Positions 1 through 10,600 of a stretch of 64,000 nucleotides of DNA are shown here, piece after piece. A model generated the notes under the pieces. It was not told the DNA's origin and searched no databases. It worked only from the letters and a program-made list of their open reading frames with translations. Every line of letters starts with the position of its first letter. Position 1 is the stretch's first letter. Origin of the DNA: Blastomussa wellsi (Eukaryota; Cnidaria; Anthozoa; Scleractinia; Plerogyridae); NCBI GenBank assembly GCA_947652115.1, contig OX393568.1, forward strand, positions 3,148,460 through 3,212,459, read 5' to 3'. The position numbers were made by a program, and so were the translations under genes.

Positions 1-1986
1 CCAATTCGTCCAACCATAGAGTAGCATCTAAGACGATGAAAGAAGAATTTCAGTACAGATTAAAAAGCGTACAGCCTGTCGGAAGAGGAAAATTAAGAAT
101 AGTGCAAATCTGAAGAAAACATTTGAAATTAATGAAAACTGACATTCTCTGATTGATATGAGCCCACAGAAAACTTACTGACCTCCCAAATAAACGCGTA
201 AAGAAGCTACATTAATTTTCAGTTTTTTGTGTTATTTTACAACGAGCCAGATTACCCTTTCAAAGTAGGAAACCTAAAAAAAATAATTTGCAATCAACGA
301 AAAACACCAAAGAGATGATACCTACTACGCCATACAGGAACATGGATGATTAAGGATGGAGATGATTGAGACAAATAAACAAATTAGATGCACAAAACAT
401 TAAGAGCTCCCTCGCCTTTTCTCTCGTCTTTACTCCTAATGTTACTCGAAATCCTCCATTCATTATGCAATTGTGATCGCGAGCACACTCATTTAAGGTA
501 GCCACTCTTTCTCGTTTATCATGTCCCTCTCACTTACCCTCCTCCGGCAAAGAAGCTGACGTAGTTGGTATGGGAAGTTCTTGGTACAAACTTGAGGCAT
601 GGAACATAATTCATCCAGTGTCTTATAGCTGCATTGATTACACCGCGGGCACGCGCTGTAACAGAAAGGTAGGCAATCATTAGTTGAGTTTTGTTATCGT
701 GAGAAATAAAGAAGATTCGCAGCAGCTATTGTTGAGGTCCGCGCTTTGCAAATACCGCACTTTCTCGATTAAACGCCACCAATGTTTATTTCAAACTTGG
801 CCTGGTAGACCAGGCGTTATTTGACTTCTTTAGCTTATTTGAGCTCTTTTGACATGAAGCAATAGTATTTCTTCATTATTTTTTGTAGACATTAATCGTT
901 CCGTTGTACTTGCAGCTTATTATACGTATAATGAATACTTCAGGGGTTTATTTACGACTTCACCTTGGAGACCCGACGTTTAATTGAGAAAATACGGTAA
1001 GTTCTCTTTAAAATGCGCTGAATACTTCAGTTTTTGATCTTACGTTTCTCTCTGATGCTTTTACAACAGCTCGATAATGCTGTCAAAATTTAATTTCTCC
1101 AAATGCCCTCGTTCGGGAGTGAGAAGGTTGCCTAAACGGGCGTTGCTCTCTACGACGAGCCGTTTCGCAGTCATTTTACTGTATCTATAAACTCGTTATA
1201 GTCTCTATAAGGAGGAGGTTATCAATCACATCCAATCACATCAACCATTTTAAAACCCCTTTTGTTGCAAGGTAGTTTAAAAGAACGGTTAATTTGATTG
1301 GATTCCCTCTGTTAGATTTCAGCCAATCAAATCGTGTCTCCAGAGCCACTTGTTTCTCGTGCAGAGGCCCAGCCGGCTAAGAGGGACAAGCGGTGTTGGG
1401 GACGAGAATGAAGGTGCAGTACTTACCAACACTGCCTTCAATGCGGTATGGCATGACTGGGCGACCATTTGAATCCATCCATCGGCGAGCGAGACTTCTC
1501 ATGGAGGCGCGCTTATGTCGTCCGCCATTATTATGCTCTAGTCCCAGAATTCTTCGCTGGGCGTGTGTCAGTTTGATATCTCCTTCATGTAAATTTCCTC
1601 TGTGTTCATCTAGCACTAGAACGCACGAAAAAATGTTGATCTTGAAGTATTGCTTGATTGCTTTCCTAATACTATGTTTAAATTTTTACCGCGAAAGGTT
1701 TTTTGTATCGCGAAATTCCATTGTACCGCGAAATTTTATTAACATTCTATCTTGTTTTTAATATTTGAATTCTAATTTTATCTAGTTTTAAATTTTCAGT
1801 TTTTATGACCGGCATGCAACTTTTATATGTATTTTATCAATTTTAATAAAGGGATTGGGGGACTGATTTATCAATTTATCAATTTTAGAAAACAGCCCCA
1901 ATGGCATGAATGAAGTCATCTAGTGTAATGTTTAAAATTACTTTCAACTCAATGGGAAACTTGAAATAATAGAGGGGGTAAGTTTA

Positions 1987-2017
<31 letters not shown>

Positions 2018-2756
2018 GTATAACAATATAATTTGGTTTTATCAACTGGGTTGATAATGTGAATTAGCCACCGTAAAGAGATTCAAGAGCTGACGTTTCG
2101 AGCGTTAGTTTACCAATAGAAAACACCAAAGAGGGAACGATCTAATAAACTTGGAACAAGCAAGGATGGCTTTGAATACGATAAAACGCAAAGCAGATTA
2201 TCTTATCAATAAAACGTTCTTTGACAAACCAGTAGCGATCAATAGATAATTTGATACTTACTTCGTAAATTTTCTGCAGCGTTATTTGCCATTTCAATCA
2301 CTTCAAAAGCCGGGTGACTATCATTTGCCTTCAAAGTAAGTCCTTGTAATGGAGCTGACGTAAAAAGAAGAAAAATATTTTAATTCAATTCAATAAAAAA
2401 AAGACTTTGTAAGTTACGTTCTCTAAACAATAACTTTGCGAGGACCACTCCAGATAAAATGCTTTAATAAAAGTTCTTACAAAATTAGAGGTCTAGTACT
2501 TTAGAGATGATTAATGATGCAGGCCACTGTACGGAATTTGTTTGTTGAAGTTTAACCGGTCACTAATGCCGAGTACTGAACTCCCAGATTCTCACAAATG
2601 ACAAAAAAGAAATGTACGAAAATCACTAAGGAGTATTCATATCTTGATCAGGTAAAATGGTGGCAAGCTCTTACCTGGTGGTGGCAGTAATTCCTCTGGT
2701 TCAGAAATACAGGACGCTAACTGCAGAAAAACGGCGAATAGAACTGCACGAAGCAT
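1..2756 (-). CDS. Astacin-family zinc metalloprotease, 5' part (gene A, partial)
   Basis: Minus-strand gene with exons 2675-2756, 2262-2354, 1427-1615, 538-655 and 1-27 (cut by the window edge). All junctions are GT-AG and the reading frame is kept throughout. Exon 1 starts with MLRAVLFAVFLQLASC, a signal peptide. Exon 3 carries the propeptide motif LHEGD (about residues 67-71), whose Asp normally holds the catalytic zinc in the zymogen, and a basic RHKR site (91-94) before the mature enzyme. Exon 4 matches exon 4 of the plus-strand neighbour in length (118 nt), phase and sequence, both ending FFAGGG. The last bases read CYSMVGRIG, the start of the next astacin exon. The HExxH zinc site, Met-turn and any C-terminal domains lie outside the window. 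Family assignment is firm; substrate is unknown. A secreted protease is inferred. Confidence 0.85.
215..375 (-). repeat. Dispersed repeat, copy A of five
   Basis: The reverse complement of this stretch carries the same word series as 3840-4050, 30105-30290 and 45186-45405 (and partly 28250-28375): CCATCCT, a TCTTTGGTGTTTTTC-like block, then TTTAGGTTTCCTAC and a GGGTAAT stretch. It lies in an intron of astacin gene A. No coding capacity is visible, so it is probably a non-autonomous element or the fossil end of one. Confidence 0.5.
1215..1410. mobile_element. Foldback (inverted-repeat) element, copy 1
   Basis: Facing copies of a CCAATCACATCA-type sequence and its complement are followed by CAATCAAATCGTGTCTCCAGAG, CAGCCGGCTAAGAGGGACAAG and GGGGACGAGAATG. 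The same series occurs at 8767-9051 and 10149-10358. The left outer arm is eroded. The right end lies only 17 bases from the donor-side boundary (1427) of exon 3 of astacin gene A. Confidence 0.65.
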
Positions 2757-2848
2757 TGCTGTTTCTATTTATTCTTGAATTCAAAAGTCTTGGAAGCACT
2801 TGCTGGACTAAGACGACTACTATTGAATCTGCCACGCTGTAGCCATCT

Positions 2849-2861
2849 CTTTATATATCTT
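2849..2861 (-). promoter_or_regulatory. Probable TATA box of astacin gene A
   Basis: On the minus strand the sequence reads GATATATAAAGAG, a good TATA box about 95 bp upstream of the ATG at 2756. That spacing would leave a short 5' UTR. The assignment rests on motif and position only. Confidence 0.5.
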
Positions 2862-4570
2862 TGGAACAAATGGTTTCCACTTGACGTGGGCGTGCAGAAA
2901 CTGGGACCGGCATCACGGCTTGACATCATATTTAGCAATGAGGCAAGTGATAACTGCGTCAGAGACAGAGGTCTGAGGGCGAGGTCTCAATTCCAATTTT
3001 ACTCAATTTCCGATTTTCGTCAAACGAGGGCCGGCGTAAAATGATTTTATGCTCTGAAAGATAAATTAAACGGATACCAAAGTGTTTACCGTGGGGAAAA
3101 GTAAAGAGCTGTCTTCAATTGATTGTGCGTTTATATTCCTTATTAGGTTGTGGTAGGGCCCACTTTGTCAGTTTACTTTCGTTCAATTTAAATACGCGGC
3201 TGCCATTCTGCTTGCGTAAGAAACTTAAACGCTGGATAAAATTCAAATATAATCTTTCTTTGTATGCTTGAATTATCAATAGCTTTAAACTTTTACGAGC
3301 AAAGGTTTTGTTAACATTACAAGTCTGTTAACTACTTTGGTTCCGCTTCGACCCAAGTCACGCAGCTCAAGTGTCCAGACGAACATGAGCGCCGGGTCAC
3401 ATTCATAACAGCACGCCTTGTAACTAAAGACGTTATGACGTCAAAACTATTGCGAAAAAGTAGACTTCAAGTTCCCTAACCCCAGCCTGTAAAGAGATTA
3501 AACTCCAAACAGACGTTTTCAGACCTCCGATTCGAATTTTTGCAAATTTCGATTGGCACACATTGCTAAGTAAATAGTGATGGTAAATGTGAATAATTTT
3601 TCTTAAAATTATTACAAACCACATAAGAAAGCATTAATGCGTTTCGTGTCTCCTTTCGCAGCCTTAATTTCTGAGTCGTCACGCAATCCCTTCGCCGTAA
3701 TTTTCTTACCAATTTTACTCGTCCAGGTAAAAGCTAACAACGCTTGCACAGGGTTGAAATGAGAGTTGGAGATGTCAAATTTCATTTTTTGCGATGTTCA
3801 GGAATTCTGGTATGTTATAGATTATATAGGAACTGTTACTCAGCTCGGTCAGTTTGCCTATTGAAAAATTTGGCCTATCTTTTTCAAAATCATCATTTGC
3901 AATCCGTCTCAATCTTCTCCATCCTCAACCCTTCTTGTTCCTTTTTGGTTTAGTATCACCTCTTTGGTGTTTTTCTTCCTTTGTAAACTTTTAGCTTTAG
4001 GTTTCCTACGTTTTAAGGGTAATTCGTTCGTTTCCAAAAAAAATAACTCAAAATATCTCCTTTAATTTCATGGGACAAATAGCCGCGTCTTGCCATTTTC
4101 GCATAGGAGACGATGGGGGACGTGTCAGAGACAAATACGCATTTTTGTTCTTTATCATCCACAAGGCTCTCATCTCATGCCCATCGTCCTCTCTGGTGGA
4201 TCAATCGCGTTTCCCGAGCTTCGCGCTCACAGAACTTTGAAAAGGTACAGCTTTTATGCAGCCTACTGTTGTAAGTGCTGTCCTGCGGGCGCGGGCCGGC
4301 AAATTAAACGAATCCACATCCAAGGAAAGCTAGCTTAACTAGGGATGTAATGTTGATAAGCTAAAGATCACGAGAAAACATCATGAGAAAACATCTTCTA
4401 AATGTGGAATCGAAGGAAACGTGTCTCTTTACATCGATTATCGCACATCGACTACATACATCGTCTGCCCAGTTGCGCAAATGAACAATAAGGCGGGGCA
4501 GACGGGTAGGCGACAGCGCGTACGTGTGGGTGAGGCCACCATATTCGGCGTCTGGCAAAGTTCAGAGAAA
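2862..4570. other. Intergenic region between divergent astacin genes
   Basis: The region between the two promoters holds no convincing exon. ORFs at 2775-3044, 3744-3953 and 4090-4338 lack splice context or family resemblance. It contains repeat copy B (3840-4050). Shared regulatory sequence for the divergent pair would be expected here, but no specific binding site can be supported by eye. Confidence 0.5.
3840..4050 (+). repeat. Dispersed repeat, copy B of five
   Basis: The copy carries GAAAAATTTGGCCTA, CATCATTTGCAATCCGTCTC, a TTCCTTTTTGGTTTAG-like block, CCTCTTTGGTGTTTTTC, TTTAGGTTTCCTACG and GGGTAATTCG. Related copies on the same strand are at 28250-28375, 30105-30290 and 45186-45405, with one inverted copy at 215-375. 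Confidence 0.6.
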
Positions 4571-4580
4571 GCATAAAAAG
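4571..4580 (+). promoter_or_regulatory. Possible TATA-like box of astacin gene B
   Basis: GCATAAAAAG lies 116-125 bp upstream of the chosen ATG at 4696. It is a weak match, and no other core promoter motif stands out. Confidence 0.25.
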
Positions 4581-4695
4581 GAAACATTGTCATCGCCTAC
4601 AATTTAAATTATATTTGATGCGCTTGTCTGCATTCAAAAACTTACTTGTAACCGAACCGGCCTCTAGTTGCATTGTACGTTTTTCCGTATTCTAT

Positions 4696-7600
4696 ATGAT
4701 GTTTAACTCAGGTGTAATCGCCGCAAATCTTGTTCTTGCTGTTTTGGTTCTTGCAGTACGAGGACGTAGTATAAAGAATCAAGGTGAGTTGAATTGCTGT
4801 AGTGACGGAGTATATGACTGTGTTTCCACAATACGCATGGCCGAGTACTCAGGGCACCCAACGAATCTGTCACCTCACTTTATCTGTTCCCCAGCGCAAA
4901 TGTTGCTGGCTGGCAAACTTTTTTAGTCTATATTTTCTGTTTGGAAGTCGTCACTGAGGAACAGATAAATGTTTCCCAGCAACACTCAAGAACACCTGTA
5001 AATGATTTAATATCATATATTTTCATTAATAAATTTGGGTAAAAGAATGCATTTTGCCACGATTTGTTCGTTGGGTGCCTTTGGGTACTGATGAAAGAGA
5101 TCTAACCGAGTTTGTTTGACTTGTTTTAAAGGTGTCATTTCAATATAACTATTTCTCTCATTTTCTGTATAAACTCTTGACTTACGGTATACGTGCTTCA
5201 ATTTTATATGCCTGGTAAGTTATCAATCATTCCCTCTTCCTTCAACCCCGGGGTTGGGTAAGTGACTGGTGTCATTAGAATTGTCCCAGGGCTATTTATT
5301 ATATTTATACATTCAGTTTAGTAAACATTGGACAGAGAGATAACAACGGGGTAGGGAAAGATGAAAATACTTGTTACTTTAGTTGTACCAATTTGACGGA
5401 TGTTTGTCCTTTTTTCAGCAAATGACACACAACCAGAAACCCAGACGACGAAATCAGCTTTTGAAATGATCATGGGCGTGAATGGCCACAAGGGACGAAG
5501 TACAGGTCAGAAGCGCTTGAAGTAGCCTGACATTGTTAAATTATATACGTGTCAACTATTTTATAATCAACTAATTCACTTAAAGCTGTCGAATCTTAAC
5601 CTATCTTTAGTATCTGAGCAACATAATTACGCTACCCGAAGTGCGTTCTTGCAACACCTAAATCCAGAATTTTTCAGAATAAATATAAGAAAATTTTGTA
5701 CAACTAATTTAGGATGCTATTATTAGAATTATATCCCTCTAACTATACGCAACCAGCCAACTAGGAAACTATTTAAAAAAGCACTTTACCAGCTTTATTT
5801 TGCTCAGTATTAATAATTCAAACATTATATATTTATTTACTATACGTTTACTCTTTCCTCTCTAGTTTTCTCAGTTTTTATCCTAAATTAAACGTACTCA
5901 ATAAAAGGGAATATAATTAGTTCACTATATTTTTGCCCTTTCCATTTCTATTTTTGACTGTACTTATTATGTTAAATCTGTTGTATTCATGATGTTAAGT
6001 GGATAAATAAAATAATAATAAAACGCAGCAGCGGAGTGAAGCCGGATCTTGGAGTAGATCAGGATCAGCGATATATAAAAATAAAACGTGAAACTAAATG
6101 CAAGCCTGATCGGACAGCTTAAAAGAGTGAATTCATTGCCCACTTTAGTTTTGTTTAACCGAAATATTGGGCAATAAATTCACCCTTTTAAGCTGACCGA
6201 GCAGCCTTGCATTTAGTTGCAGGCACGTGGCTGTCGATCCAGACCGAGTTTCATTTTCTATTGGTTCATAAAACTTAAGGCCGGGTTGGTGTTTAACTTA
6301 GAATTGGTTCAGCACAATTTTTACAGTGCAGAAGCACGTGAAAGAAATGACTGAACTTTTGATCGAGTTGTCAGTTATTGGTGCACCGATGGGAGAAGAA
6401 GATAACCATTGGCGTACGGTCCAAAATTTGGGGGGGGGGGGGCTGCAGCCCCCCCTGTCCCCGGCCCGTACGTCTATGAAGATAACTGCTAGTTTAGAAA
6501 TGACACTTTTTCAAGTATAAACAATACCTTCACGTGTGTCCCTCGATAATCTGGATAATAAGCCATGATAATTTGTTGCAGAAATTGAGCTTTTCATGTT
6601 CAAAATGGGATTAATACTCTCTACTGTAGGAGTATATTATTGAAGAAATCATTTCTCTAATCTATAACATGACACTTTTGTTAGACGGATACGAGCTATT
6701 TCAAGGAGACATCTTGATGACTGAGGACATACGTAACGAGTTGCGTGACATGGGACTATACCCATCCAATGACAAGGGATCACGTGACGATCCTCCAAGT
6801 CCTTCAAGGCGATCTAAAAGAGCTGCCATATCAAGTATGTCACGGAGATGGATTGGCAGAGATGGTGTACCGGAGATCCCGTACCAGCTTGAATCGAATG
6901 TTCGTAAGTGGTCTTTTCTTCTCTCTTTCCGATTCGTTTTTCTATCATTTTATTTCTTCTCTTCCTTTTCCCTTTGATCACAAGGATGGTGGCCTTCTAA
7001 ACCAGGCGGAGTATGCTACCATTATGGAGTCAAACACCAGGAGCGAAGAGAAAGAAAAACAAATGTTCTGATTTAACAGTAGAGACTACAGGAAAGAATT
7101 GTTTTTCCTATTGTTGTTCAACTAAACGATTATTCTGGTAAATTTCGCAACCATTCATAGTCCGAACTTGTAAGAGTGCCGCTTCAAACTTATGTACAAC
7201 ACTTACCGAAACTGTTACGGTCTCCTTTTGCGCGCATTGCGTGCCTATGATTCTTGCTATTGATTTAAGCAAGAATGAAGCCCGTCTTATGGTACATGTG
7301 TTTATCATTTAAATGCCATTTTTGTTGGCCCCTAGGTCACGCCTATCGTCTAATCAAACAAGCCATGGATCACTGGGTGAGACACGTTCCGTGTCTGCGC
7401 TTTGTCCAGCGTACAAATCAACGATCCTACATCAGCTTTTTTGCCGGGGGAGGGTAAGTGGAAAGTTGCATTGTTCACATTGGAAATTTAATGTTTTGGT
7501 GCAGCCATACATTGACTCTGTTCTGTTTGTGTAGGTGCTTTTCGCACGTGGGACGGCAAGGAGGATCTCAGCGGGTTTCCATAGCAAGGGGATGTGAACA

Positions 7601-10600
7601 TCTTCATATAGTAGTACACGAAATTGGTAAGTGATTCTGAAGTTTGTCGACCGGGTGTTTGGACGTGGGCCAGCTTTTACAATACGGTTTTGTTAACAAA
7701 CTTGACTGTGTGACCTCAATATTTTATAGTTAGTGGCATTTTTGTTCCCGTTGCAGGTCACGCTCTGGGATTCTGGCACGAGCAGTCTCGGCCCGACCGA
7801 GATCGTTACATAAACATTTACTGGAACAATATTTATCCCCGTAAGTATTTAAATTTTAAAGGTTAATGACTGGTCTCATCCTAAACAAAGAAAGAACCTG
7901 ACTTGATATCTTATCAGTACCGGCTTTGTTAGTGACTTGGTTTATTGTTATTCCCCATGGATGGCATGGGATGTTAGTCCATTGCAGGTTAATAACCCAC
8001 TTATAACCCTGCCTGAAAGAAGCACTGTAAGAGATAATCCAAATCATAAGCCAGGATTTTTGGAATAGATCAACCAGGAAGCCGGGTTTGGGTCACATGA
8101 CCATTTTGCCTATTTAATGAGAAATCTCGATGCGTAACAATGGGAATCAAAGTAATTGAGCATGCAAGAGGTTGAACTACTGGTAATCCGCCATTTTGTT
8201 TTTGTCGCAGCAATAAAAGTCGCACAACAACAGGAAATGTGTTTAAAACAACTCTATTTTCGCCAAAATCCTAATTTTGAGTGGTAATACTTGGAAATAA
8301 AAATACTTAAATATAGCGCTAGATCAAAGTGCTGTGCGCTTTGATTTCCCTACAAGTATTCAGAATGCTGTGCGCTTTGATGCGTTAATGAACGGAATAC
8401 CCCCTATCCCTTCCCCTATAATTAACCAGAATGCCGGTCAGGAACGTTATCCCCCAATCGAACCCCTGACATGTCCCAGGATGCATTTTCAAAAGTCCTT
8501 GATCCATAGGAACAAATCTCCCAGCTGATGTATTCAAATGTATTAAAAATAAAAGAATGGAAAGCTCAAAACATGATATTTTGTTTAATACTTTTGATTG
8601 GCTGACATTTAGTACTTTCGGTCAAGTGCACAATTGTTGAATTAACTAATCAATCGTTTTCTTTTACACGGGTTTATTTCCATCCGTCACAGTAAAATCT
8701 CGGTTCACTTCTAAGTCCCGTGATCCTCTGTCCTCTTCCGGACTCGCGTCCACATGCATTTGGTCCATTCTCGTCCGCAGAGCCGCTTGCCCGTCTTAGC
8801 CGGCTGGGCCTGTGCACGAAGAACAAGTGGCTCTGGGGACACTCGATTTGATTCGCTGAAATCAAACAAAGGAAGTCCAATCACATCAGCCGTTTTAAAC
8901 GGGGTAACGATAAAGGATTTTAAAACGGCTGATGTGATTGGACTCCCTTTGTTTGATTTCAGCGAATCAAATCGTGTGTCCCCAGAGCCACTTATTCCTC
9001 GTGCACAAGTCCAGCCGGCTAAGAGGGACAAGCGGCTCTGGGGACAAGAATGCATTTGGTCCTGCACGACAGTGTGTCCCAGTCTTCCACGAAGACTTTG
9101 GTTGATTCGTTCTTTGTTCTTCGCATAATAGCGTCGCCAATACTCCTTGATCCGTTCCCTGTTGTTTTGACAGTATTTCCCTTGATAACTCGTGACGCGT
9201 TCCCTGTTCTTTTAACATATGCTGTAGACGCTGTTCATTTCTTCCCGATTTGTTTCAAGACGGACTTATTATTATTCGTCTGAGACGTATTATTCGTCTG
9301 AGACACGACTTTCCTATCGCTCTCTGGTAATTGATTGGAGCAATTCATCTTGAGTGCTGTCTTTCAAATAATGAGAAAAACCCCTTCAATCACAATCTCT
9401 TATAACACCCGTGTAGCCAATTCACACTGTATATTCGTCCACTTCTTCTTCGTCGGCTCGTCAAGTAGTACCTTTCTTTTCATCAATTTCCGTTTTTCCA
9501 CTGCTGACTCAACCGCTTCTTAGAAATCCATGTCGTCTTAACCAAAAAAATCGTTGAAAAATGTTCATGACGTTACGGTGTAGTGCGTCGCATTTGATAC
9601 GGTGGGTCCTTAATGGACACTGTAAGTAGATCCTTCGTAGCTTCCTTTTAATTAAAGGTAATAGGACATCGAAAGTAGCATTGTCGGCATAATCTTGGGT
9701 TTTACCCATAGCGAGGAACCGTTTGACGTCTTTGCATTTTTCCTCCATCACTTCCCTTCGTAACAGAAGCTATGGATCATAGTGTGGATCCTCGTCCTCT
9801 TCGAAGCCGCTTCTATTCTCGTCCTCCTCATCCTGTTCCTCGTCAGGCTCCTCTACATTTTCTTCATTACTTCCACCTTCTTCTTCTGTGTCAAAAATAT
9901 CTGGTGAACGATCACCCATGGTCTGATCAACCTTCACCCAAGACAGTCTTATTCAAATGAACTGGCTGAATTGAAGTCTCGAAAAACCCTTTCAGTGATA
10001 TGATTGTTTAAGTCTCAAACCGACACCCCTTACTACCACCCACTTTTAACCCTGGGTGAAAGAAGCACTTCAAGAGATAACTGCCCAATAGCATATGACA
10101 AGCACACATGTTAGACTACACGGGAACTTTTTGATCCGGCGCTCAACCATTCTCGTCGTGAGAGCCCCGTGTCCCCCATATAGCCAGCGGGGGCTTTCAC
10201 AAAGCAAAGATGACCCTGCGGCACACGATGTGATTGGTCATATTTTAAAAAATTCGACCAATCAAATAACCCTTTGCTGAATTTTAGCCAATCACGTTGT
10301 GTCCCCAGAGCCACTTTTATCCTGGGGAGACGCCCTGCTGGACTAAAGGGACAAGAATGGAGTCTATTGAACTTGCCATTAAACCACTGTTCCTTTTCAA
10401 GAGGATATTTATTTACAATTTCTGACAATGTTTTCTTTTACTTCGTTTGGCCAGGCTTTAGATATGCGTTCCACAAGTATGCAGACGGCCGAATCAATAG
10501 CCTTGGTGTTGCGTACGACTACGACAGCGTAATGCACTACAACTCACGTGCATTCAGCACGAATGGTCGAACCACAATCGCTCGTAAAAACGGCGACACT

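Noticed and set aside
1393..1761. 122-aa plus-strand ORF
   Set aside because: It is antisense to exon 3 of astacin gene A and the foldback end. The minus strand carries the conserved propeptide motif.
8711..9128. Pair of about 120-aa ORFs on opposite strands with similar sequence
   Set aside because: They are mirror readings of a foldback element, not genes.
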